A stretch of DNA of 64,000 bases from an uncultured Prevotellaceae bacterium (GCA_900315745.1 ONAG01000013.1:32944-96943), one strand, 5' to 3'; positions 36,233-45,406 are shown, numbered from the stretch's first letter. Notes: generated by a model not told the origin, from the sequence alone. Numbers and translations are program-made.

Positions 36233-38377
36233 TTATTTTGTCTGTTTTTTACCATCTATTATATAAATGCCGTGTGAAGATGGCTTTTCCATTTTCATTC
36301 CTCCTATTGTGTAAGTTCCTTTGTTGCTTGGCTTGTTTATGATTTCTAAGGGGAATATGCCTGTTGTTGGGTCTTTGTAGTCAATGTTGTTTAGCACTAC
36401 TTCATTGCGGCTGTTGTCTATATGTATGTTAAAGATGATACGAGCTGTGGCTTGCTTTGTGGCAGATGACTTGTAGAGTAGGGCTTGCCCGATTGTGATG
36501 GTCTGGCCGTTGGTCAATTTGTTGGGATATTCACCAATGTTGAAAGTAAGAGTGCTTTCATTCATCTCACTATATACGTATCCGTTGTTATATTCTGTGA
36601 CAACACCAGTTTTTGAAAACCAATGACCATAACCATTGGCAGTAGAGCCACGGTTTACAAGGCTGAAGTTTGTTGGATTCAATGCATAGAACATGATTTT
36701 CCCTGTTGCCGGACCTCCACTTGAATAGGCTTGCATCTTGCTTGATATTGTTGAAGGGTCCATCTGGAAGGCTGTCCCAAGTGTAGCCAATGCCTGACCT
36801 GATAATGCTACTGCCGTTGCAGTGTAGTCGGTTCTCACAGGCATGTAAACGTCGTATGTCAAAGTGACATCGGATACCTCGCGACCGTCTATCTCTGGAG
36901 ATACATATACAGTGGCGCTACTGCCTATGTCTGTGCCTTCAATGTCGATTGTATAGGGCCAGTGCTCTGCATTGGTGACTGTTTCTGTCCATTTGTGTTG
37001 AACATATGTCTTGGGGGCTGGCACCACGATCATCCACAGGCGCTCTGTTCCCTCTGGCACAGTCATCTTGATATCGTTAGTCACATCGTTATTTGTCTGA
37101 CAATAAATTGAGTCTTCATTGAAATATTGTCGGCTGCCGTCTTTTAACAATGCCACATAACCCAACCTAAAACCTCGTTGTGAGGCAATTGTGGGGCGTA
37201 TGTAGGTGGTACGGGTTGTCTTTTGCCATTTCGATTCACCATTGAATAGTTCGGCAGGGTCGTTCTTCGCCAAATTGCAGGCTGCTTTCAACGCCGTGAA
37301 GTGAACCATTATTTCTGTTCCAGGCGTAGGCACTGCCAATGGTATGACATTGAATCCCGTTGACTGAGGGGTGCTCGATAGGGCTACTTGGTATTTGTGG
37401 TCTCCTATCATGCAGCAGCGGTATGTGAAATCTCCAATGTGTGAGTTGCGGTAGGGTATGCAGGCTTCAAAATCCCATGTGGCACATCGGGCGGCATATT
37501 CATAATATAATTTGAAAAGACCTGGCACGTCAAGTTTTTTGTTTGCCATCAGCGCCTCGTTGAAATCCTTGGAACCTGATAGGGGCTGGCGCCATATCTG
37601 ACCTATTGTAGTTATGTCATTGTATTTTTGACATAGGAAATAATGCAACCAGTATGATTGGTATCTGTGCCACTCATGGGTGAATGCGAGATTGTGGGAA
37701 TTTCTGAAAATGTCGATGCTTTGGGAGAACATAAGGTTTGGGTACGATTGGTTGGCTTGCCATTGTGCGGTCTGCTCCCAGATGGTCTGGCCGTTGCCTA
37801 CGGGGAGATGAAAACCTGTACCTATGGTTTGGGATGAATTGTGGTTGTTGCCTGAAGCATCGGCATAGCACATGTAGTGGAAAGAGTGACCTACTTCATG
37901 GGCAACTGAATGGCCAACGGGCTTGCATGCGGAAGGACCCAACCACAATGCCGACACTTCAAAGTCATATCCTCCACCATAACACACCCAGTCTTTCGTG
38001 TGGCTGAGCAGTACCATCACCTTGTATTTGCGCAAGTTGGTCTTTTCTCTATCTACAAAACCTAATTGGTTGATTTCCAAATCATAGAATGCTTCACATT
38101 TTTGAAGAAGGTCTTGCTCGTCCACTCGGTAATCGGAGGGCGATTTTGAGGGTAGGGTGGAGCCGTAGCCTTTTTCCCAAAATACAATGACATTGTCCGA
38201 CTCTATAGAACGAGATTTCGACCATGTATAACGGTTTGTTGGGTCGCTTTCAGAATACAACAGCGAGTCGGAGGGCCAAGGGTGTTTCCATTCGTCAGGA
38301 ATGTAAACACTTTTTTGTGCCATGACAATGTTGAATGTCACTCCTGCAAATAATAATAGAAGATAAATCCTTTTCAT
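36233..38377 (-). CDS. Secreted DUF6055-type protein with HExxH motif
   Basis: 714 residues with a signal peptide (MKRIYLLLLFAGVTFNIVMAQ). The N-terminal half (about 50-330) matches the DUF6055 pattern (FWEKGYGSTL, DLEINQLGFVDRE, KVMVLLSHTKDW) and carries a zincin-like H160-E161-V-G-H164 in VAHEVGHSFHYMCYAD. The second half (about 450-660) is a beta-rich domain like DUF4859. The extreme C-terminus (GIYIIDGKKQTK) resembles the tails of Prevotella exported proteins. Metallopeptidase activity is plausible but unproven; position near pectin enzymes may be coincidental. Confidence 0.78.
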   Translation of the reverse strand: MKRIYLLLLFAGVTFNIVMAQKSVYIPDEWKHPWPSDSLLYSESDPTNRYTWSKSRSIESDNVIVFWEKGYGSTLPSKSPSDYRVDEQDLLQKCEAFYDLEINQLGFVDREKTNLRKYKVMVLLSHTKDWVCYGGGYDFEVSALWLGPSACKPVGHSVAHEVGHSFHYMCYADASGNNHNSSQTIGTGFHLPVGNGQTIWEQTAQWQANQSYPNLMFSQSIDIFRNSHNLAFTHEWHRYQSYWLHYFLCQKYNDITTIGQIWRQPLSGSKDFNEALMANKKLDVPGLFKLYYEYAARCATWDFEACIPYRNSHIGDFTYRCCMIGDHKYQVALSSTPQSTGFNVIPLAVPTPGTEIMVHFTALKAACNLAKNDPAELFNGESKWQKTTRTTYIRPTIASQRGFRLGYVALLKDGSRQYFNEDSIYCQTNNDVTNDIKMTVPEGTERLWMIVVPAPKTYVQHKWTETVTNAEHWPYTIDIEGTDIGSSATVYVSPEIDGREVSDVTLTYDVYMPVRTDYTATAVALSGQALATLGTAFQMDPSTISSKMQAYSSGGPATGKIMFYALNPTNFSLVNRGSTANGYGHWFSKTGVVTEYNNGYVYSEMNESTLTFNIGEYPNKLTNGQTITIGQALLYKSSATKQATARIIFNIHIDNSRNEVVLNNIDYKDPTTGIFPLEIINKPSNKGTYTIGGMKMEKPSSHGIYIIDGKKQTK

Positions 38378-38464
38378 CTTGAATGTTGAAAATGTTGTTT
38401 TGTTTGTGTTAGTAGGTGTTCAAAAATGAACGATGGTATTTTGTAGGTTGTTGGGAAAATGATT

Positions 38465-38499
38465 GGCGGAAAAAACACCTTATGATGTCATTTTCCGCC
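38465..38499 (-). terminator. Terminator-like hairpin downstream of the second DegT gene
   Basis: GGCGGAAAA (38465-38473) pairs perfectly with TTTTCCGCC (38491-38499); the T run afterwards is weak. Confidence 0.5.
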
Positions 38500-38569
38500 A
38501 TTTGCTGCATTGGCATTTTCAATAATATATTGAAATCATTGCCTTATGGAAGCTATGTCTTTCTCTTTT

Positions 38570-39745
38570 TCATTGTTTCACCACTTTCTTAATGATGTTG
38601 ATGGTTCTTTCAACATCTTCGTCGGTGACGCATGGGCCAGAAGGCAGGCAAAGACCTTTTCTGAACAACTTTTCGCATGTGCCATCTACATAGGATGGCG
38701 CATCCTTATATACTGGCTGTGTGTGCATGGGGCGCCACAAAGGTCTGCTTTCTATACCTTCTTCCGACAAGGCTTTCATCGTCTTCAACACCATTTCGCA
38801 TGGCTCAATGCCATTGCCTTCGTCTATGTATGGGGCGTTCGTTTCCTTTGTCTCGAATGTGATGGTGCTAAGCCAATAGTTTGGCTCCATGTATGACTCT
38901 GGTGCCACATGCATCCTGACTATCTCGTTGTCTGCAAAGGCGGTCTCATACATCTTGGCTATGCGCTGATGGTGACGGATATGATCATTCGCCACAGTCA
39001 TCTGTCCTCTGCCTATGCCAGCGCAGACATTGCTCAACCGATAGTTGTAACCTATTTTCTCATGGAGGTAATAGGGCTTGTCCTCGCGTGCCTGCGTGGC
39101 ATAGAACATAGCCTGGCGCTTTGTCTCTTCGTCAGGGCATATCAATGCTCCTCCACCTGAAGTGGTTATCATCTTGTTGCCGTTGAAACTCATGATGCCA
39201 TACTTGCCAAAAGTGCCGACCACCTTGCCCTTGTATAGTGAACCGAATGCTTCTGCCGAGTCTTCGAGAACAGGTATCTCATATCTTTGGGATATTTCCA
39301 TGATCTCGTCTATGTAGGCGGGCATTCCATACATGTAAACAGGAACAATGCCTTTAGGCTTCTTGCCAGTCACCTTGATGCGGTCCTTTATGGCGTCCTC
39401 AAGTTTGTTGGGGTCCAAATTCCATGTTTTTTCCTCAGAACCAACAAAAACAGGTGTCGCGCCCAAATAGATGGCAGGATTGCATGATGCGGCAAACGTG
39501 AAACTTTGGCATATAATCTCGTCGCCTTTGCCTACTCCCAAGCCTATCATGCCCAAATGAACTGCAGCTGTTCCTGAAGCAAGGGCTACTACCTTCTTGC
39601 CTCCTCCTATGAAACGTTCCAAATCTTCTTCAAAAGCATTTACATTAGGACCAAGAGGAACTACCCAATTGGTGTCAAAAGCTTCTTGGATGTATTTCAT
39701 TTCGTTACCACTCATGTGGGCAAGGCACAAATATACTTTTCTCAT
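38570..39745 (-). CDS. DegT/DnrJ/EryC1/StrS aminotransferase (PglE-like)
   Basis: 391 residues. PLP enzyme with LASGTAAVHLGMIGLGVGKGDEII, EDSAEAFGS and the Schiff-base Lys191 in MSFNGNKMITTSGGGAL. The opening MRKVYLCLAHMSGNEMKYIQEAFDTNWV is typical of the aminotransferases making UDP-4-amino-4,6-dideoxy-GlcNAc (PglE/PseC relatives) for surface glycans. It stands alone with a strong promoter; no partner dehydratase or acetyltransferase is adjacent. Confidence 0.87.
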   Translation of the reverse strand: MRKVYLCLAHMSGNEMKYIQEAFDTNWVVPLGPNVNAFEEDLERFIGGGKKVVALASGTAAVHLGMIGLGVGKGDEIICQSFTFAASCNPAIYLGATPVFVGSEEKTWNLDPNKLEDAIKDRIKVTGKKPKGIVPVYMYGMPAYIDEIMEISQRYEIPVLEDSAEAFGSLYKGKVVGTFGKYGIMSFNGNKMITTSGGGALICPDEETKRQAMFYATQAREDKPYYLHEKIGYNYRLSNVCAGIGRGQMTVANDHIRHHQRIAKMYETAFADNEIVRMHVAPESYMEPNYWLSTITFETKETNAPYIDEGNGIEPCEMVLKTMKALSEEGIESRPLWRPMHTQPVYKDAPSYVDGTCEKLFRKGLCLPSGPCVTDEDVERTINIIKKVVKQ

Positions 39746-39810
39746 GATAATTAATCACTTTTTTAATTATAGCATTTCAAAGTGTCGTAAGTTTTCAACG
39801 CTTTGGATTG

Positions 39811-39841
39811 CAAAGATAACAAAAAAACAGCTACGATACAA
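39811..39841 (-). promoter_or_regulatory. Promoter of the second DegT aminotransferase gene
   Basis: Minus-strand TATCTTTG at 39818-39811 with TTG at 39841-39839, spacing exactly 20. Confidence 0.7.
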
Positions 39842-39982
39842 AGTGAGAGCTCCTTTTTGTTCAGAATGGTGTTAAAATTTTATAAAAAATGAATATTTTT
39901 ATGATTTTTCCTTGATTGTCTGTTCGTAGTTTGTGTTAACACAATGCTTACATTGTAGTTATTGGGTGGATCACTCAACCTT

Positions 39983-40120
39983 CTATAACGATTCGTCTTC
40001 TGGTCTTGGAATATTATTTGTAGAGTGGTTGGAAGAGGGAATACGCTTCTTCTTCCTTAACCACTCTTTCTTTAGTTTCTCGTATGCCTCACGACGATAT
40101 TCAAGATAGTTGTCGGCCAT
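39983..40120 (-). CDS. Small basic protein downstream of DUF4270 gene
   Basis: 45 residues (MADNYLEYRREAYEKLKKEW, then RKKKR and an acidic tail ending EDESL). The ATG follows the DUF4270 stop in the arrangement TGAAATG, so translational coupling is likely; a longer frame opens at 40174 inside the DUF4270 gene. Lys/Arg/Glu-rich helix with no membrane segment. No family recognised; the tight placement is the main support. Confidence 0.5.
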   Translation of the reverse strand: MADNYLEYRREAYEKLKKEWLRKKKRIPSSNHSTNNIPRPEDESL

Positions 40121-40121
40121 T

Positions 40122-41564
40122 TCAGTCAAATTTGCTATATATGACCTGAATGGATATGGGGGTGCTTCCGCCAATTAAACGTGTGCTTGTTAGCGACATG
40201 TCATTGGTTACCTCTGTAAGGACGGTGGATTGGTTATAGGTGATATAGTTTGTATGCACAGGCACCAACATCACCTTGTTCCAGTTGGGATGGTGCTCCA
40301 CCCAGTTCGCGTCACTCTTCATTCCACGATTTTTAGCCGTATGCATGAAGGCTATCAGCTCACTTATATTATTGAATGTATATGTGTTTGCCGATGATGA
40401 ATAATTTGCCAAGAACGACTGCTTGTAATTAGCCAACTTGCCCTTCTCAAAGAATGAGGTCACACTGTCTGATTCAATCATCAAAAGCGTGGAAGGTGCC
40501 GGCAGGTTGTATAGGCTCAACTGGGCGTTGTTGATTCGGTTGAGAACTATCTTGGCTGTATTGATGGTGTCATTCTCATGGCCTTTCATTATCTCATCTA
40601 CTGGAAGTGTCAACTCCGTGAAAATGCCAGAGGGGCTCTTGATGTATGTGCAACTATTGTCGTTCACCAAACGGGATATGGCTGCTGCATCATTGGTGAT
40701 TGTAGTTGTCTGCAATACTTCCTCTGTGCCAGATAACAAGGTCAAGTGGGTGCTGTCCTTGCCGTTCACATAACGGCGATAATAAATGTTTAGCTGTGTA
40801 GCTGTGACGTATGCCATCGAACCTAACCCTCCTGTAATCTTGAAAAAGAACCCAGGCATGACATTCTTTATCAATGTCAGGTAGTTCTTGAAATATTCAG
40901 GGTGCGAATAGTATTGGCGAAGAATATAAGTGCCGAAGTTGTTGTATGTCTCACCATTCTTGTCTGTGTATGGCTCTGTCAGGCGAACGCAGATGTTGTT
41001 CACATATTCAGATGTATCTTTCATGGTGATATAGTCTGATATGTTTAACAGAGAGTATGCTTTGCTCTTGCTAATGCCGTCGCTTCGCACGTAACCTTCC
41101 GCCAATGGGTCGAAATCGCTATAGTAGGACCTGTTTTCAAGCATTGGCTTGTCAAGTTCGTATAGCGTCAGTTTCATTGTTGCCAATGAATCTCCATAAT
41201 AACTTGTATAGAACAAACGTATCTCACATGAGTCTGCGATTATCTTGCCACTTGAATCACGGCTTGAAATGCTGTCTTGACTTGTCAACTGGTAACCTTC
41301 AAGCCAGGTGAATTGTGTCATGAAGTCGCCTGTGATGTGAGAACCTGTCTCCGGGTCTTTAATCCTGCCCAAATAGCCTGTTGTGCTGCGGGATACTACT
41401 GAATTGACGGAAACCGAACGAGAGGCTACTTGGAATGAACTTGATGATACTGCCAAGTGGTCTGCGTTTTCGGTAAGAGATATACCTATGCTTTCGGTGG
41501 TGTCATCGCACGCAGATAGCAAAAAAAGTGCTGTAACAGCCACACCGATGATGGATTTCCTCAT
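40122..41564 (-). CDS. DUF4270 family lipoprotein
   Basis: 480 residues with a lipoprotein signal ending FLLSAC (Cys19) and DDTTESIG. Family-like features are the repeated beta segments and YLGRIKDPETGSHITGDFMTQF. DUF4270 proteins are surface lipoproteins of unknown function in Bacteroidetes, typically beside the GT5-only glycogen synthase as here (12-base gap). Role unknown. Confidence 0.82.
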   Translation of the reverse strand: MRKSIIGVAVTALFLLSACDDTTESIGISLTENADHLAVSSSSFQVASRSVSVNSVVSRSTTGYLGRIKDPETGSHITGDFMTQFTWLEGYQLTSQDSISSRDSSGKIIADSCEIRLFYTSYYGDSLATMKLTLYELDKPMLENRSYYSDFDPLAEGYVRSDGISKSKAYSLLNISDYITMKDTSEYVNNICVRLTEPYTDKNGETYNNFGTYILRQYYSHPEYFKNYLTLIKNVMPGFFFKITGGLGSMAYVTATQLNIYYRRYVNGKDSTHLTLLSGTEEVLQTTTITNDAAAISRLVNDNSCTYIKSPSGIFTELTLPVDEIMKGHENDTINTAKIVLNRINNAQLSLYNLPAPSTLLMIESDSVTSFFEKGKLANYKQSFLANYSSSANTYTFNNISELIAFMHTAKNRGMKSDANWVEHHPNWNKVMLVPVHTNYITYNQSTVLTEVTNDMSLTSTRLIGGSTPISIQVIYSKFD

Positions 41565-41576
41565 GTCTTTTTTTGA

Positions 41577-42386
41577 TTATTCGCCCAATATCTTTTCGTA
41601 AAATTCTACGTATGCGTCTGCATAGTTTTCACTGCCTGGATAATTCATTATTGGCAAGCCTTTTTCCTTGGCATAGCTGAGCAAGGAAGCATTCACGTCA
41701 GAACCAGCTTCTACAATGCCGTCGGAATAGTCAATAGCTAATTTGCCTAATTCCAAGAAGTTGAAATCGTCACTGTAACTGGAAAGCAATGAGGGCTTGG
41801 CATCACGAAACTCCAGACTGCGCTTGAAATTTGTTCCTAAGTCATTCTTTAGCTGTTTGGCGAAAAGAGAAGTCACTACCTTGGCGTTGGCAAAAGACGG
41901 CTCTTCGTGATAGGCGGTCTTGATATAAAGTGGAACTACTGCCGACATCCAGCCTTGGCAAATTATGATGTCGGGAATCCAGCGAAGTTTCTTCACTGTC
42001 TCAAGTACACCACGTGCAAAGAATATCGCACGCTCACCATTGTCCGCATATTCCTCTCCTGATTCATCTTCTTCCATCTTGCGCTTCTGGAAATAGTCAT
42101 CGTTGTCGATAAAATATACCTGGATGCGGGAAACGGGTATGGAGGCTACTTTGATAATCAAAGGGTGATCGGTATCGTCGATTATCAAATTCATGCCGGA
42201 AAGACGAATAACCTCATGCAACTGGCCACGACGCTCATTTATCATGCCCCATTTCGGCATGAATGTACGTATCTCGTAACCTCTTTCCTGTATGGCTTGG
42301 GGGAGAAGCTTGCCCAATATCGACATTTCGCTGTCTGGTACGTAAGGGGCTATTTCCTGATTGATGAAAAGAACTTTCTTGGGCAT
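41577..42386 (-). CDS. Glycogen/starch synthase, GT5 domain only
   Basis: 269 residues from MPKKVLFINQEIAPYVPDS, which equals the N-terminal starch synthase catalytic domain (ADP-glucose acceptor side). Seen: GYEIRTFMPKWGMINERRGQLHEVI, DNDDYFQKRKM, RIPDIIICQGW-type block WIPDIIICQGWMSAVVPLYIK. The C-terminal half of a normal GlgA (about 480 residues) is absent, and this short form is a recurrent Bacteroidales protein rather than a recent truncation. Whether it is catalytic alone is unclear. The frame opens at 42446 but lacks support there. Confidence 0.82.
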   Translation of the reverse strand: MPKKVLFINQEIAPYVPDSEMSILGKLLPQAIQERGYEIRTFMPKWGMINERRGQLHEVIRLSGMNLIIDDTDHPLIIKVASIPVSRIQVYFIDNDDYFQKRKMEEDESGEEYADNGERAIFFARGVLETVKKLRWIPDIIICQGWMSAVVPLYIKTAYHEEPSFANAKVVTSLFAKQLKNDLGTNFKRSLEFRDAKPSLLSSYSDDFNFLELGKLAIDYSDGIVEAGSDVNASLLSYAKEKGLPIMNYPGSENYADAYVEFYEKILGE

Positions 42387-42417
42387 CTTGACTTGTTGTG
42401 GTTGATGTTTGTATTTT

Positions 42418-42435
42418 AAAGGGCATAAACCCTTT
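42418..42435 (-). other. Small hairpin in the leader of the GT5-DUF4270 operon
   Basis: AAAGGG (42418-42423) and CCCTTT (42430-42435) form a six-base stem with a six-base loop between the -7 box and the ATG. It may only be chance. Confidence 0.35.
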
Positions 42436-42454
42436 GTTGATATCAAATTAATTG

Positions 42455-42462
42455 CAAAGTTA
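42455..42462 (-). promoter_or_regulatory. -7 box of the GT5-DUF4270 operon
   Basis: Minus-strand TAACTTTG at 42462-42455, giving a leader of roughly 60 bases. Confidence 0.55.
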
Positions 42463-42589
42463 CTAATTTTTATCCAAAAATAAGAATGCTTTTTGCTTTA
42501 TTTAGTTTTTTGCCACATATTTTTATAATGTTGTAAACGTATTGTGCATTATATTTGAATGATTTTGTTGTGTTGGTGATATGAATAAA

Positions 42590-42627
42590 AAATGGCGAAA
42601 TTGAAGCTTTGCCTCTTTTCGCCATTT
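42590..42627 (-). terminator. Terminator of the methylmalonyl-CoA decarboxylase operon
   Basis: AAATGGCGAAA (42590-42600) pairs with TTTCGCCATTT (42617-42627), followed on the minus strand by a T-rich stretch. Confidence 0.8.
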
Positions 42628-42651
42628 ATTGGTTTATGAATGATTCGGGGG

Positions 42652-43086
42652 TTATTCCACTACGACAAGTGGGGTGTCCTCCATCACACTGGCACCTTGT
42701 GAAACAAGGATGGCAGTTACCCTGCCTGCCTTTTCCGATTCAAGGTTGTTTGCCATTTTCATGGCTTCAAGCACTACGAGAACGTCGCCCACGGCTACTT
42801 CGTCGCCCACAGCTACCTTTATCTCTGTTATGACACCTGGGAGTGGAGCCTTGAGAGCGTTGGCTGTGTTTACGTTGGCTGAAGATGTTGGAGCATCAGC
42901 GGCAGGAGCGGATTCTTTGGCAGCACCAGTCTTCACCACTACTTTCTTCTTCTCTGGCTCTTGTTCTGGTTCCATTTCCACCTTGAATTCTTCGCCGTTG
43001 ACAGTCACATTTGCGATGTTGTCGGCTATCTCGCCTATCGAAACCTCATATTGCGTTCCGTTGATGGTATATTTGTATGTCTTCAT
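42652..43086 (-). CDS. mmdC: Biotin carrier subunit of methylmalonyl-CoA decarboxylase
   Basis: 144 residues: an N-terminal KTYKYTINGTQYEVSIGEI domain, an Ala/Pro/Glu-rich linker (about 40-75) and a C-terminal biotinyl domain with E107-A-M-K110-M; Lys110 carries biotin. It shuttles the carboxyl group from the transferase to the membrane decarboxylase. Operon partners are the small OadG-like ORF, the carboxyltransferase and the epimerase, all in the same direction. The membrane beta subunit is not in this window. Confidence 0.9.
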   Translation of the reverse strand: MKTYKYTINGTQYEVSIGEIADNIANVTVNGEEFKVEMEPEQEPEKKKVVVKTGAAKESAPAADAPTSSANVNTANALKAPLPGVITEIKVAVGDEVAVGDVLVVLEAMKMANNLESEKAGRVTAILVSQGASVMEDTPLVVVE

Positions 43087-43117
43087 ATTTAATCTTTGTT
43101 TGGGGAATGCTAATCGA

Positions 43118-43276
43118 TCAAGGATGCATGGTGGTCATCGGAAGATGGGCATTCCACTCCGTAAAGTGTGGTTTGATGGTGATGATGCCTGGCTCCTTGT
43201 CGTGAATGTTATTGCCCTTATATTCGTGTAGTGCCATGGCGATGGCGGCATACACTTCATTGGTTGCTGTTGCCAT
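43118..43276 (-). CDS. 52-residue OadG-like small subunit
   Basis: ATG at 43276 to TGA at 43118 encodes MATATNEVYAAIAMALHEYK, then GNNIHDKEPG and IITIKPHFTEWNAHLPM. The EVYAAIAMAL and ITIKPHFTEWN blocks look like the soluble C-terminal tail of OadG/MmdD gamma-delta subunits of sodium-pumping decarboxylases, but the usual membrane helix is missing. It lies 31 bases before the biotin carrier gene and 64 after the transferase gene in the same direction, so it is very probably a subunit of the same complex. Confidence 0.72.
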   Translation of the reverse strand: MATATNEVYAAIAMALHEYKGNNIHDKEPGIITIKPHFTEWNAHLPMTTMHP

Positions 43277-43340
43277 TTGCTTTGGATTTACATGAATGTG
43301 GACAAGCCACCTTCGTGTGAAGGGGCTTGTCAGTTATTCT

Positions 43341-44906
43341 TTACATAGGTATGTTGCCGTGCTTCTTGGCTGGCAAGCTTTCACGCTTTGTTGCCAGTTG
43401 GGCAAGTGCACGACAAATACGGAAGCGGGTATTGCGTGGCTCTATCACATCGTCGATATAGCCATACTTGGCTGCCTGATAAGGATTGGCGAATAGTTCT
43501 GAATATTCCTCCTCCTTCTCGACGAGGAATGCCTTGACGTCTTCTCCAGCTTCTTTCTTTGCCTTGGCTTCCTTGGCGCAGAGCACTGCCACTGCTCCTG
43601 AAGCACCCATAACGGCTATCTCGGCATTCGGCCAAGCATAGTTGAGGTCGGTGCGTAACTGCTTGCAACCCATCACAATGTGGCTGCCACCATAGCTCTT
43701 GCGCAAGGTGATGGTAACCTTTGGCACGGTGGCCTCACCGTAGGCGTACAGCAACTGGGCTCCGTGAAGAATGACGGCATTGTACTCCTGACCTGTTCCT
43801 GGAAGGAATCCTGGAACGTCAACCAAACTGACAATGGGGATGTTGAAAGCGTCGCAGAAACGAACGAAACGAGCACCCTTGCGACTGGCGTTCACATCGA
43901 GAACACCTGCATAGCATGATGGCTGGTTGGCTACAATACCCACGCTCTGGCCATTGAAACGGGCAAAGCCCACTATGATGTTCTTGGCAAATTTGGGCTG
44001 TACCTCGAAGAACTCGCCATTGTCGGTGATGGCTGCGATTACCTTGTACATGTCGTATGCCATGTTGGGGTCATCAGGCAAAATCTCGTTCAGACTGTCT
44101 TCCATGCGGTCGATGGGGTCGGTACATTCACGACGTGGGGTTTCCTCCATGTTGTTGGATGGAATGTAGCTCAACAGTGTCTTGATCATTTCCAAAGCCT
44201 CTTCCTCTGTGGATGCCGTGAAATGGGTGACACCACTCTTTGTGGAGTGTACGGAGGCACCACCAAGATGCTCCTGGTCAACATCTTCGCCTGTGACGGT
44301 CTTCACCACCTTGGGACCTGTGAGGAACATGTATGAGGTGTTCTCCATCATCAATGTGAAGTCGGTGAGGGCGGGGGAATATACTGCACCGCCGGCGCAG
44401 GGACCAAAAATACCTGATATTTGAGGTATCACACCTGATGCCAAGATGTTGCGTTCAAAGATTTCGGCATAGCCTGCCAATGCATTGATGCCTTCCTGGA
44501 TGCGGGCACCACCAGAGTCGTTGATGCCAATGACTGGGGCTCCCATCTTCATGCCCATGTCCATCACCTTGCATATCTTCTCTGCCATGGTCTCTGAGAG
44601 AGAACCACCGTTTACAGTGAAGTCTTGTGCAAAGATATAGACCAAACGGCCATCGACGGTACCAGAACCAGCTACTACACCATCACCAAGGAACTGCTTC
44701 TTCTCCATGCCGAAGTTGGTGCAACGGTGGAGCTTGAACATGTCGAACTCCTCGAAGCTGCCTTCATCCAAAAGCATGTCGATGCGCTCGCGAGCGGTAT
44801 ATTTGCCGCGGGCATGCTGTTTCTCGATGGCTTTCTCGCCGCCTCCGAGGCGGGCCTGTTCGCGCTTGGCGACAAGGGCTTTAATCTTTTCTAACTGTTT
44901 GCTCAT
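43341..44906 (-). CDS. mmdA: Methylmalonyl-CoA decarboxylase alpha / acyl-CoA carboxyltransferase
   Basis: 521 residues, full length for the family. Blocks: [44 protein letters not shown] (first oxyanion region), [12 protein letters not shown] and [17 protein letters not shown] (second). It moves carboxyl from methylmalonyl-CoA to the biotin carrier. The sequence alone does not fully separate it from the propionyl-CoA carboxylase beta chain; the operon context (epimerase, carrier, OadG-like peptide, no biotin carboxylase) supports decarboxylase, the last steps of the succinate-to-propionate route. Confidence 0.93.
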   Translation of the reverse strand: MSKQLEKIKALVAKREQARLGGGEKAIEKQHARGKYTARERIDMLLDEGSFEEFDMFKLHRCTNFGMEKKQFLGDGVVAGSGTVDGRLVYIFAQDFTVNGGSLSETMAEKICKVMDMGMKMGAPVIGINDSGGARIQEGINALAGYAEIFERNILASGVIPQISGIFGPCAGGAVYSPALTDFTLMMENTSYMFLTGPKVVKTVTGEDVDQEHLGGASVHSTKSGVTHFTASTEEEALEMIKTLLSYIPSNNMEETPRRECTDPIDRMEDSLNEILPDDPNMAYDMYKVIAAITDNGEFFEVQPKFAKNIIVGFARFNGQSVGIVANQPSCYAGVLDVNASRKGARFVRFCDAFNIPIVSLVDVPGFLPGTGQEYNAVILHGAQLLYAYGEATVPKVTITLRKSYGGSHIVMGCKQLRTDLNYAWPNAEIAVMGASGAVAVLCAKEAKAKKEAGEDVKAFLVEKEEEYSELFANPYQAAKYGYIDDVIEPRNTRFRICRALAQLATKRESLPAKKHGNIPM

Positions 44907-44954
44907 TGTTTCTTTTATGTTTGTCTATATGATGACAGTGATTGCTGCTGTGCA

Positions 44955-45359
44955 TTAGTGCTCGCACAACTCTGTTAGGATGCCACAAGTGGATTTCGGA
45001 TGAAGGAATGCAATGTTCAGGTTCTCGGCTCCTTTGCGTGGGGCTTTGTCGATGAGACGAATGCCTTTCGAGTCCATTTCTGCCAATGCTTCGGCTACTC
45101 CGTCCTCAATGCAGAATGCCACGTGGTGCACGCCACGGCCTCCTTTGTCTATCCATTTCTGAATGGTGCTTTCTGGTGATGTCGGCTCAAGCAGTTCCAA
45201 CTTCACCTCACCACATTTCAGAAATGCTGTCTTTACCTTTTGGTCGGCTACTTCTTCAATGGCATAGCATTTCAATCCAAGCACTTCCTCGAAATAAGGC
45301 AGGGCTTCCTCAATACTTTGGACACCAATGCCCAAATGTTCAATGTGTGAAATTTTCAT
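44955..45359 (-). CDS. mce: Methylmalonyl-CoA epimerase
   Basis: 134 residues, VOC fold, with KISHIEHLGIGVQSIEEALPYFE, LEPTSPESTIQKWIDKGGRGVHHVAFCIED and ILTEL. The metal ligands expected are His at the start (HIEHLGI), His and Glu in the C-terminal half. It interconverts (R)- and (S)-methylmalonyl-CoA, linking the B12-dependent mutase to the decarboxylase encoded next. First gene of the operon, with a TACCTTTG promoter. Confidence 0.93.
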   Translation of the reverse strand: MKISHIEHLGIGVQSIEEALPYFEEVLGLKCYAIEEVADQKVKTAFLKCGEVKLELLEPTSPESTIQKWIDKGGRGVHHVAFCIEDGVAEALAEMDSKGIRLIDKAPRKGAENLNIAFLHPKSTCGILTELCEH

Positions 45360-45398
45360 ATTTGTTAAGTTTAAAGTGAACTATTCAATTTGTCGGTG

Positions 45399-45406
45399 CA
45401 AAGGTA
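45399..45406 (-). promoter_or_regulatory. -7 box of the mce-mmd operon
   Basis: Minus-strand TACCTTTG at 45406-45399, 40 bases before the ATG. Confidence 0.6.
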
